From NCBI RefSeq assembly GCF_002078875.1, contig NC_034438.1, positions 14,759,791 through 14,823,790 of the forward strand: a stretch of 64,000 nucleotides of DNA, given 5' to 3'. Below the pieces are notes generated by a model. It was not told the DNA's origin and did no database searches. It saw only the letters and a list, made by a program, of their open reading frames with translations. Made by a program: the position numbers and the translations under genes. The stretch is from Numida meleagris. Its lineage: Eukaryota; Chordata; Aves; Galliformes; Numididae. Positions 13,694 through 25,190 of this stretch are shown one piece after another; positions within the stretch are counted from its first letter, which is position 1; the number at the start of each line of letters is the position of its first letter.

Positions 13694-13717
13694 ATCTCAG
13701 GATCCTGATCCTGAGAT
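13694..13717. repeat. Perfect short inverted repeat
   Basis: The arms ATCTCAGGATC (13694-13704) and GATCCTGAGAT (13707-13717) are exact reverse complements around a 2-base centre. The unit GGATCCTGATC also occurs directly twice (13687-13697 and 13700-13710), so the hairpin may have grown by local duplication. Confidence 0.85.
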
Positions 13718-16604
13718 TCTTTTGTGGGGTACAGAAGGATCTATTAATTTAGATGTCAGATAGCTGAAATAGAAACAGTGAATACAGACTAATTACTATT
13801 GCTCTGAATGTTCTCAGTTTTAGGCAGAGTTTTGTTGCTCCTTCTAGAAAATGGATGCTGCTTTGCTCACATTTGTGTATCCAGCTGTCTGCTTCAGGAC
13901 GTGTTCACCTGTAATCATTTTTCAGTGCACTTTTACTTCTGTTCACCAGTTTATAAATGAATCTATTTTATTATTATTTTTTCTCCTACTTCTTCAGTTC
14001 TACTCACTTTCAAATATGGTGTTACTTTATTTCTCACTGTCTCTCCATGAAGAATGCATAATAGTGCTCAGCTCTAGCAACAACAAACTAATAAGGAGTT
14101 CTTCAGCCTTAAAGAAATAAAAGAAATGACAAAAGAAATGGAATAATTTGCATCAGTAAATGATCTTTCCACTTTACTACTCCAGATGGCTATGTCCTGA
14201 GTGTCAGAAGGCTTCCAAGTATTTTTTTATCAAGCACTATATTGAATACTGTTTTGTAAGTAGGCAACAAAAACAGCTAATTCTCTCTTATTCCACTTTC
14301 CAAAGTGCACAAAATACTCGTAGTTATAATTACACAGCCCTCTTAATATATTTTCCTTCCGTGGATGCTAAAGCTGTTGGCTTTATGGCAGTTTACCAAC
14401 AAGATAGCCTATCACTTCAAGCATTTTCCCTCGACATCCATTACTTTATGACCCAGTTATCTGTTTCTGGATCTGCTCCTAAACTGCTCACAAAATCTTC
14501 CTTTTCACTTGATCTTCACCCACATCATCAGGGTCATTCAACTCTTTGCAGGCGAAAATTAGAAACTCCAAAAAGAGGAATGAACAAATTCCTACATTTC
14601 CACTATGTCTATATACCTAGAGACAGCTCAACCATTGTCATATTGGAAGGTCTCCAAATCACAATCCTTGCTGGATTCTCTGGGTTGAGGACTGATGTAA
14701 AAACAGGAGCATTGCCTGCAACCACCCTCTTCTCCCGCCTCAAGGCAGAAGGCATCTAGTGGCATGGGAAAATTTGCATTCCCACCAAGTACTCTACCCT
14801 ACAGGCACCATAATCATTCAAGAAATGAACATAGGTTCAAGGGTTTTTTTCACTGCTGTTATGCTCTCAGCCAGAAGCAGAAGGAGAAATCATACATCTT
14901 GCCATATGTCTCTGTTAATAACTCTGATGTGCAATCTTTGCATTTCAAGACCAGAATTTAATGCTAACAGCTCTCTATAGCATTGTTCTTATTGATTTGC
15001 ATTTTAACAGTCTACATTTGTCAGCAGAAAGAACAAACAGATATAGATATCAATCTACTTCCTTGGCATCATCATTGAAGTAGCTGAGCTGGTCACAAGT
15101 ATCTGTAAACAAAAATATTACTCTTTATATGCAAGCTATGTAAAGCATAGTTCATTTAATTTGCCATTTCAGAATCCAAGCTGATTTTAGGAGGAATTTC
15201 TTTTTCCTCAGTATTTTCGTACACTGGCAGATTTGCCAGTATTTCCACATATTTACAAATACAAGTATGTCAAGAACATGTTCAGTCGAATTCTTACCAA
15301 GATGCACAAAAAGAAAAAAAGGTGATTTCAAATACGTAACTGCATGAAGGGAACAGTGAGGTGTTTTCTAAACTGACCTTCACTTCCTGTCTTTCTTTGT
15401 GAACAAAGTACAAGAACATAAAAGATGTTTACATAATTGTCCCAGCCTTACACACAGATAAGTAACTGTTTGTCCTCTTCTATAGCATAAAAAGAGAAAC
15501 TCTAGACTTCTTAAGCAGTCAGATTCCTTCACAATAGACAGATGCTTTGGACTGAAATTAAAGTTTAAAACTTTCATCTTCCTTTAATCTTCCATGGTTT
15601 CATACTCTGCATTGCTCCCTTTCTCTAGGACATTTGGGGTAACTCAGAATTCCAACTCTATAAAAGCTTTACAATAATGTATAGATTAACACCCTGCTTA
15701 GCCAGACATAAAACCAGACTTTTAGCCCCCGTGTCAGCAAAAAGGGGGTTTATTTCAATTTATCCAACTGCCTCTCTTCTATTCTTCACAGTTGTACAGA
15801 CACTGAGCTAAAATGATTGTTTTTATGTCTTTTCAGCTCTTATCTGCTTTTCTTCATCGTGCTCCCTACAGAAGGTGGTGACAGTATCTACTACTAGCAG
15901 GCACTATCACGGTCAAACCACATATCCGTTAGGTCAGAAAATGTAATTATCACTGAGTTGTCTGAATTTTTATTTTTTTAAGTAGCATTTTCAGTAATGC
16001 TTGAAATGCTGCTCAGTGTGTTGAAATACTTATTAAGTCTCCACCTTCCATTTCCAGTTTCAAATTTGCAAACTGCAAAGTCTGGTTCCTCCCTGCTTGT
16101 CAACCAGTGGCAAGTTTCTTGAACTGGAGTGGCTCTGTGCTACCACTGTGATGATAAAAGTCATCAGCAGTAACATAAAACTCAGAAACGCTGCCCTTTG
16201 ATAGGCAAGTTCACATTCTCTGAAAGTTGAGTTGCCCAGACCTCTGAAATATGATTCTTTGTTTTCCTCATCTTCTCCATCGTCTATTCACCAACTACTT
16301 CATAATTTTTATATCACTTTATACAATTTTGCAGCATATATATTTTCATCTACACTTTTTAACTTCTGTCAACAACAGTCTCATACAGATAACTTCTCTG
16401 ATTTTTAACAGTCCTCGGTTTGTTTCTAAGTTAATCAATCCACAAGCTAATTTGGATGAGAGGCCTTTTCATGTTTTGTATTTCTTATACAAGTGACTAC
16501 ACTGACAGATCTTTTTATTACAGTTTTTGACATGAAAATGTTGTGATTTACTGAGGAGGAAAGAAGGACTTCAGAAATTCCAGCTCTTGAAGCAATTGTA
16601 TTTG

Positions 16605-16639
16605 CAAAACAAAAACAAAAACAAAAAAAACCAAAAAAC
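16605..16639. repeat. Simple repeat, AAAAAC-type
   Basis: Tandem AAAAC/AAAAAC units merge into an A-run and then CC. It is a low-complexity tract with no linked element recognised. Confidence 0.85.
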
Positions 16640-19600
16640 CTGTTTGGTCCATTGAGAAATCTCTTTGTGAAAGGTAGGATGGAGATGACATACAAAAAAA
16701 ACCTCTCAGCCAAAATATATCTATCCAGATATTTTACCAGCACAGCTACAGAATTTTCTGGCAGATTTTTAATCTGCATTGGAATGCATTCCAATCACAA
16801 CTGAAATGATGGATAATGCTCTGTAAAAATGTTACACTAGTAATTCTTGACTCCTACAAATCCTCTTTAAGGATTATTAATTCCCTACCAAGTACATTTT
16901 TTTAAAATATTTATCTGAGAGTTACTTTCCTTTAAATCACCAAACCAATATCCTATGGTGTAAGGATACCACACATGTACCACGTAACTACTGTGCTCAT
17001 AACAAACTCTGTGTACTACAACCTCAAATCCTGAGAGATCTGAACACTAACTTAAAACTTAAATTGGAAAGCTGGATCAAAAAATCTATCCTAAGTCCAG
17101 TTAGTCTAAATCATCATATTTTTCAGGGAACCTAAAATAAGGAATAGAACCCATCTGAAATGGATTATTCCATATTCTTTTTTCAGGGCATGCACATTCT
17201 GCTAATTCTTGTACAATTCATCTTTGAATAAGCAAAGCATGAAAGAATGAGAATGTCAAGAATCTCCATGACAGTGTTTACTCCAGTGCAGAGCACAAGA
17301 AAAGTGCTGTTTTCACTTTGTCTCCTGATATGAATTGCATGTTGTCTCTTTCATTTTCCTACGTTCTAAAGAAGAAACCTAATGACTATAGATGATTCAT
17401 GCAGGAATAAAATGGGCAGATATGGGAGGGGGAGATGTTTATTGATTGAAAAATTTGTGTCATTTGGACACTGATTTCTTATCCTTCAGCTTCTGAGAAA
17501 TGTATACTACAAATTTTCCTTAATCTTAGGCAAGCAAATTTACCATTTTTTGATGTGTAAATTTAGGTTGTCAAATGACACTTTTTTTCACTTGCGTTCT
17601 CAATCCTGAATTATATTCTGACCTTGCTGAAATCATTAACAAAGTCACTAGCAACATCTGTGGAGCTGTGATTTTATTCTGCATGTTTAATTGTAAGTAC
17701 TAAATTAGTAAGTTTTAAGGCATATTAAGTTTCATTAAATTCACTAGGAAACATTTCATTTGCGGAAGAGTTTAGGACAATGCCACATCTTTAGCACTGA
17801 GCTGCTGCTCTTATTCCTTCTATTATAAATAAAAAAGCTGAATCTAAAAGAAGACAAATGCCTACTCTAGCTGTACACATCTCAGTCTGACAGGATCATG
17901 GCCTTAAATCTGGAAATCCCAACTACGCAACACATTTCTCTGTCAAAATTTCTAAGTTGACAGCTTATCACAAAATAAATCCAAGTAAAATACTTGGCAT
18001 TAGAAAGGAGGAGTGTGAATGTTATTTTTGTAAAAACTCATTAATAGAATTGCTAGACTACGGTGCTTGACATAAAACTATTTTATCCAAACTCTGTTTA
18101 ACATGCTTCAGTAAGTATTGCTCAGAATAACAATATGAGTATCAGCTGAGAAATAGTTTTCAGTTCATGATCAGCATTAAAAAGCTTTATATGATGCAGC
18201 TGCATGCTTAGGAATGAGATTTATCTTGACATTGAGTAAAGGCATGTAACAAGTAATTAACAGTGGGTCATTTTATAGCTTTGGAAGCTTTAGGGGGGAC
18301 TGAATGCTAGAGAAAAGACGCTGCATAGTGGCTTCGTCAAAGTCAATGGCAGAATACCCACCAGCTCCAGTGTAACCAGAGTTCCAGCACAGGAATTCAA
18401 ATTTACTACTGAGGTGAGAATTGTAACAAGGGCACTCAAGCAAGCAGGAAAACAGAAGTATATTTTTCAGTGTAGACTGTAACCATCTCATATTAGAACA
18501 TAAAAAATAATAAAGAATACATAAAGTGATTCACAGTGCTTGAACTTTATGTAGTTAATTATATTGTCAACACACAGTGAGAAATGTTCAAGAATTAATT
18601 AGCCCCAGTATGAAGATTTTATAAAATAAAGACTTTCAAATAGTTTCAAATAAACAGTCATTACTAGAATACTGTTTTTTTCTCTACATTAATGAGCAAG
18701 CATCTATCCAAAAGCACTGTACAAGAAGATCCCAAATCTAAAACAGTCAAGACAATTCATGCAAAGACTTGTAACATTTTAAATTAAAATGCAGCCAAAA
18801 AATATCTAATCAAATTATAATAATATGCTTTGTGTGTGTCATAAAGTTATAGTCTGAAACACCGTGTGAAAATGTGAAAATAAATCAAAACTGTTTGCTC
18901 TCCTTCAGTTTTAATAAAAATCAGTATATGCATGCTATTCTGTACAAAGAACAAATAAATTCGTGTTCACTGTACTGCGGGTACAATAGACAGCCTGCTT
19001 TCAGAATAATAAACAATACAGGGGGCAAGGAATATTTGTGAAGAAATAAAGGATAAACTGGTATCAAATAAACATGGGACAGATGGCAGATCCACTTAAA
19101 GCTGCTAATAGGCTGTCAGAGGGAAAAAAAAAGCTACTGTGGAGGAAGTTACGTGGATTTATGGGAAACGGAGAACTTTTAAAACTGCTTTTATAACTAT
19201 TTTTTTATCCTTTTAAAAATAATCTGTGAAGTGCCTTGTAAAATATGGCTCTCAGTAATTACTCTGTCAATGTGATTCTTTTTTTCCCACCAACATTGAT
19301 CAAAGAGCAGTCCAGCTCGTCCATTAGAGTCATTATTGGAAATACAAAGGAAAGTAATAGTGTAACAAAAGGAAGCTGAACGTTAAACATTAGAGTTCCA
19401 AGAGCAGCTGGGATTACACCATCAAGTAAAATACAATGCACACCACAAAAAATTCCTTCATAAATGATGATGTCACAGAAAGTAGTGCCATGAGACTATT
19501 AGAATACGTGTTCTAGTTGTGGAGCGTCATTTTCATTTTTCATTTTTTTTAAATGCAAGAGGGGGCTGTGTTGCATATTTTGTCATTGTGATTCTCATAC

Positions 19601-20993
19601 AAAGCTAAATTTCATCAAAGCTTAAATCAGACTACTTTCCAGCTCAGGCTACATTATATTTTCTTATGTCTCAACTAATTTTTCTAGAAATTCTGACATA
19701 CCATCACTGCTGCAACACTGTTCATTTCCACTGGCTTTTGTGAATGATTTTTCGATTTATGCTAGTTAGGCTGCTTGCAAAATACCCTCAAAATTATGTC
19801 TCCCAGACTTACACCTCTGGCACTGAATTTCTTGAATTATAAAGCAACCACATGAACCCTACATGTCATATTACAACAATAAGTACATCAAAAACTATAT
19901 TTTGTTCTTAGACTATGAAGAATTTCTTCAAAGAGCTGAAAAGCACAGGGTTAGTTTTTTGCATCATGTAATCTTCAAACCATTCTCCATATTCTACTGG
20001 CAGAGCTATGTTTTAATACAACTCTGCAAGGTATATCGTATAATATATACATACAACTTTAAGCCTGGCACTATTGAACAAGCTTTCTGTTATATCTAAG
20101 AGACCAGTGGGGACTTTCTGACAAGTGTTATTTCTGTTCAGGGCACACCAAGTGATTGCTTACATCTGCTCCTGTTTTCATCTCAGATGCCATGATTGAA
20201 ACTGTAATGGCATACTCTATAGCAGTCAACCTCAAATTTACTGTTTAGTGTGTATAAAAACAAATACATCAGTTTACCATAATAAGGCTAGAGGAGTTAT
20301 GATCTATTGTGACCTTATCTCCATTCCACTACAATTAGATATATATGCAGAACAGATTAAAAAGTGGTAATTTATGCTAGAATACTTTCTTCTCATTTTG
20401 AAATAGTTTTGCACAAGGAGAGAAGAAATGGGAAAAGTTATCTTGATTTTTTAAGACATTTGTTTCTGAACACAAAATATATATTGCTGCTTTCCTTCCA
20501 TCATCTTCTAACATCTATCGTGCAACAAAAAAAAAAGAGAATTAATAGCAATGAGTTACCATCTTGAACAGCTCCTGTAGGTACTTATGCCAAGGAAACT
20601 CAAGGAGTTTAGAGTGACAAAATCAGGAGCACAATTACAGAGGGCAGACTGGGAAGACTGCAACCAACAAATTTGTCCTTGTTTTATAATAAACTCTGTT
20701 CAATATCTGTATTGGATAAGCAAAGATCAGCTGCTCTTTCCATCCCATCTTATTTATTTATGATATATTTTCCAAAGAAGATGCTGTTTAGAGCTTTTTA
20801 AAAGATGAACTTGAATTAATATATCAGAAAGAAGTAATTACCAAAGGACTGGAGGCACTCTATAGCGAAATGAGGAAAGCTGTTGAAAAGCTTTATCCTG
20901 ACCAGAAACACTCTACAGAGGCATTCCACCCAGCACAAATATTAGATCCTTTGTAAATATAGTATACACATATATGTATATACACATAGTATA

Positions 20994-21589
20994 TGTCAAC
21001 GGTTGCCCTTAGCTTTGTTCTAAAAGCTAAAAAACAGACTTTGCCCGCATCCTCCTCCAAAAATGTCAACGGTTTACAGGCGTTTGGCCCGGTTCCATGA
21101 CGAGTGGGGCAGGGGACCCACGGACACACACCCCCGGGAAAGGGAAAAGGGAAAAGAAAAAAAAGGGTAGGGAGATGGGCCTGAGAGCAAAAACAGCGGC
21201 AACAATCTGAGGAGAAACAAACTAATTTACTAAATAAGATATCGGAATGCAAAATAACACACTATAATACAATATAATTACAGTTTAAGCTGATAAATCC
21301 AATACAGCGAGAGAGAATGTCCAAAAATCAAGGTAGGCCTTACTCTAATACCAACGATAAGACGGCTGGAGAGGGAGGTGCTGCCAGGATGAGAGATAGG
21401 TGGAAAGTGAAAAGGTCTCGTGATCTGCGAGTTTTTATCTTTCCCTCTGACCAGAAACGGTAACAGAGGAGCAAAGTCCCCTGGGGAATGTAGTAGTCCT
21501 TCTCTTCTGAGAACCAGGTGCATACACTACCTGATGTTATGGTGTGGAATACCAATAACCGAAAATCATAAAACCATGATGTAAACACA
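20994..21589 (-). mobile_element. Solo LTR of an endogenous retrovirus-like element
   Basis: This 596-bp block is GC-richer than its flanks and is bounded by the direct repeat GTATA (20989-20993 and 21590-21594), a 5-base target-site duplication. Read on the minus strand it starts TGTG and ends GACA, obeying the TG...CA rule for LTRs. The start continues 'catcatggttttatg', then 'cggttattggtattcc', matching from memory an avian ERV LTR that begins with a similar 'atggttttatgattttcggttattgg'. A TATA-like GATAAAAA lies on the minus strand at 21432-21439. There is no internal viral gene, so it is a solo LTR left by recombination between two LTRs. It is in the same orientation as HCN1. The flanks are AT-rich, so a chance 5-base match is possible, but combined with the TG/CA ends the call is good. 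Confidence 0.78.
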
Positions 21590-21706
21590 GTATATATACC
21601 ATATACAATACCCTAAAAGTTATTCTTTGTTATTTATTTCCAAATAGCATTGCCTATCCCTAGTTCAGAATCATTTTTCTTATCACTTTTATCATTCATT
21701 TCAAGT

Positions 21707-21962
21707 AGAATCACAGAATGGTTTGGGTTGGAAGGGACATCAAAGTCCATCCAGTTCCAACCTCCTGTTGCAGGCAGGGTTGCCAACCACTGGATCAGGC
21801 TGCCTAGGGGCCCATCCAACCTGGCCTTTACCATCTCTGAGGACAGAGCACCCACAGCTTCTCTGGGCAACTTGTTCCATGCCTCACCATCCTCCAAGAA
21901 TCTCCTCTTAACATCTAATCTAAATCTCCCTTTTTTTCAGTTTAAAACCATTCCCCCTATAG
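21707..21962 (-). mobile_element. CR1 LINE 3' end with intact terminal tail
   Basis: The left edge 'agaatcacagaatggtttgg' is the reverse complement of the CR1 terminal repeats. The minus-strand frame shows the ORF2 C-terminus (WNKLPREAVGAL, VKARLDGPLGSLIQW, ATLPATGGWNWMDFDV), close to consensus. The element is therefore one of the younger CR1s here, 5'-truncated at about 250 bp, and inserted 117 bp from the solo LTR. Confidence 0.93.
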
Positions 21963-24508
21963 CCTTCATGTATACATGCATTCTGAAGTTTTTATGTTCT
22001 CAGATACCCTAAATATATACCTTTTTAAACTTCCTGCTCACCAAGGAACTGAGCAATCAAGCAATGAATTTTGCAGAACTTATGAAGATTTTGATAGCAT
22101 TATATGCTGTTAGTCCTCTCTGGAAGACAGCATACAAGCAGAAACAAAATGTGAAATTTTAGTGTTTTCTAATTCTGGAACTGCTCCAAATTCATGGAAT
22201 TTCATGGCATTTTGACATATGCTTACTCCTCACAGAAGTGTTCACAAGTTGTTCAAAAATGCAAACTTAATTAACGTGTACTGCCTTATTTCAAAGTAAA
22301 GAGGATTAACTACTACTTGAGAGAAACAACTCCAATCCCAGTCAACCACTACTATGCATATGAACACATAGCTGCAGTATACTTCAGTAATGTATATCTA
22401 AAAATCAGATACAGTCTCAGACAACTTAATATTTTTTCATAAACTAAAGCTTACAGTATCATGCAAACTACTCTTTACTCAATCAGAATTAAGCCCAAAA
22501 CAAAGGTAGTAGGATTTTCATTATCTTCCCTGCAGTCATTAGGAAGTTTCAAGCCACTATCAGTGAGTGTTACAACACAATATTAAAAAGAACTTTTTAC
22601 TTTTACAATACAAGCACTTATTTTGGGTGCTCAGATTTTGGACACACAGATTTTGGACATGCATTATCTGCTAATTGTTATCAGATGAAAATACAGCTTG
22701 CTTTCTTATTTCTTCCATCTCCTTCTAGAATATGTCACCCAGTCCACTAAAATGTATCTCCCCCATCATGATGATAGCGAGGAGGAATCATTCCAAAACA
22801 TCATTATTCTAATTTCTCAAATTTGTTTATTCTGTATCTGATCTAGATTGAAAATTACAAAGTAAAAAGGAAGGAACACGAGCTCTACTGACAGAAAAAA
22901 AAAATCCGCTCTCATTAACCTTCAGTAAACAATACAGTTTGCTTCTGAGTTCACTGAGACCAGTGTTTCAGCTTCTGTTAACTTCAACGTGCACTGCTGC
23001 TACAAGACATTTTATATGCAATTTTACTTCAAATGCAAATTTAGAGGCCACAAAACCATAAGAAGATAACTAGAGTGTTCAATATTTTCTACACAGTACT
23101 ATAATTTTCCAACTCATTGTGCGCTATGTTCTCCTCCTTGTGGAATAATTTACTTCGGTTATTTCATTTTGAGAACTCAGGAGAAGTCCACAGTCTCGTA
23201 GAATTCATCAGCAGTAAGTTTGAATGTAAACAGTAAGAAAAACATTTCAAACATTCATGACACAGTAGTACCAATATGTACATTTCTATTTTTCTGAGAT
23301 TCTGAGATCTAAATATTGATTCCCACATGTTGAAAAGATATATAGGCACTACCAAGGCTGTGAAACTATCCTGGGACATATTAAAGGCAGTATGGTAGTG
23401 CTTCAAGGATTAGTTCACACATACTCTCTCTCTCCTTTCCTTAAGTAATATTTTACACAGAAGAAAGTTGAAGATAGCTTGCAACTTGCAGGAAAAAAAA
23501 GCAATAAAATATGATGTATAGTAGTAATGAAGGACCAAAACTTCTCTAATTTAATGACCCTTCTTCAAACTGAATGAGGATGAAAATAGGGAAAGACACA
23601 TGGATTCAAGACTGCTGTGCATTGCATGGGAGTCCATCCAGGAACATCCCTAAAAATGTCACAGTGTGACATTTTGAGCTCATACCAAACAAATTCCTAG
23701 CCTGTATCAGCTGGCTGTTTCATGGATGACAGTCTGTCTTCGATATTTTTCAAACAAAGAGAGAAATAGAGGGGAGGCAAGTATCCTGAATTAGAAATCT
23801 CTGAAATAACTGTTCATAGTGGGTAAGAACAATGCTTGCAGACCATGTTCCTGCTTCCTCTACTGTTTCTTTCTACATTTCTTGGAGGGAAGAGGAATTT
23901 CTTATTTATGAAACATCCCACTAAGTGCAGATCCTTTTAATAAATACTTCCTATGGCTCCAGTCCTCACACAAGCTGGTCAGTCATGTTAAAAAGAAGGA
24001 TTTTAAGAGATGTGCTTTCTCACCTTGGTGTTAACAGCAACTCAAAGGCTGAAGTTCACATATAGAGAAAACAAATATTTTTCCAAGGAGCAAACTCTGC
24101 TCACTTTTTTGGATTCAGTGACTTACAGAAATACCAAGAGATCTGAAAAAAAGCCCTAAAACTCTTCTGAAAGCTTAGGTCAGGCAGGATAACACATTTC
24201 TGGTAGCATCAAAGCTGAAAAACACCTTTTTAGTAATTAATTTTTTACTTCATAAGCACTGAGATCACCACCACTCTTGACTGCTCAGCACAGTTCTTTA
24301 CGTATTTATGAAAGTTACAGAGCTTTTGAGATGCATGGAAAGCCTCGGGAAGAAAATACTGAGCAGATATTAGTGATTATAGCACATACACGCATCTGTC
24401 AGAGGTATGAAAACCTAGTTTTCTAATTGCCATCTCACCTCAAAACTGCAGTGGTTTGATGCTCATGTATTTCCTTCAACTGTTAACTGGAAGAATTACT
24501 GCAGACTT
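21963..24508. other. Intronic sequence, no gene seen
   Basis: AT-rich unique sequence. A perfect 10-base-arm hairpin is present at 23653-23675. No coding domain or recognised repeat is seen. Confidence 0.5.
23653..23675. repeat. Perfect short inverted repeat
   Basis: The arms AAAATGTCAC (23653-23662) and GTGACATTTT (23666-23675) are exact reverse complements separated by AGT. The core places TGTCA and TGACA in opposite orientation, the half-site recognised by TALE homeodomain factors. A regulatory role is only a possibility. Confidence 0.85.
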
Positions 24509-25190
24509 AGAATCACAGAATAATATAATCTTAGAATCCTTAGAGTTGGAAGGGACCTCTAAAGGTGATCTAGTCTAACTCCTCTGCAATGAACAGGGAC
24601 AACCAGATAGATGAGGTTGCACAGAGCCTGATCCAGCCTCACCTTGAAAGTCTCCAGGGATGAGGCATCCACTACTGAGCAACCTGTCCCAGTGCATCGT
24701 CGTCCTCACTGTAAAGGACTTTTTCCTCATATCCAACCTAAATCTACCATCTTTCAGTTTGAAAACATTTCTTCTTATCCTATCACCACAGTCCCTGCTA
24801 AAGAGTCTGTCCCCTTCTTTCCTGTAGCTGCCCTTTAGATACTAAAAGGCCACTATCAGGTCACCTCACAGCCTTCTCTTCTCCAGGCTGCACAGCCCTG
24901 GCTCTCTTATCCTGTCCTCATAGGAGAGGTGTTCCACCCCTTGGATCATTTTTGTGGCCCTCCTCTGGATGCGCTCCAACAGCTTCATGTCTCTCCTGTA
25001 CTGAGGACTCCACATCTGGACGCAGTACTCCAGGTGAGGCCTCACCAGTGCAGAGCAGAGGGGCAGGATCACCTCCCTCACTCTGCTGGCCATGCATCTT
25101 TTGATGCAGCCCAGAATACAAATGGCTTTCTGGGCTGCTAGGGCACATTGCTGGCTCATGTCCAGCTTCCTATCCTGCAGTACCCTAAAA
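24509..25190 (-). mobile_element. CR1 LINE, 3' end with ORF2 C-terminal domain
   Basis: The 3' terminus is at the left ('agaatcacagaa', then 'ttagagttggaagggacctc'). The minus strand at 24866-25178 encodes the RT C-terminal region in one open frame: [55 protein letters not shown], and [24 protein letters not shown] ending SLEKRRL. Stops and frame changes occur nearer the 3' end. It is 5'-truncated before the catalytic FADD motif, so not mobile. The segment 24931-25175 is about 98% identical to 59808-60053. Confidence 0.94.

Larger units (their letters stand above)
12126..20988. other. Intronic sequence, no gene seen
   Basis: AT-rich unique sequence. Notable items are a perfect 11-base-arm hairpin at 13694-13717, a 199-codon open frame at 14160-14759 on the plus strand with no recognised domain, and an AAAAAC repeat at 16605-16639. 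A TATA/TACA-rich alternating purine-pyrimidine stretch at about 20957-20993 directly abuts the solo LTR. Confidence 0.5.

Noticed and set aside
21707..21962. The CR1 next to the solo LTR as part of the same insertion
   Set aside because: A target duplication closes the LTR at 21594 and the CR1 has its own 3' terminus at 21707, so they are separate events.
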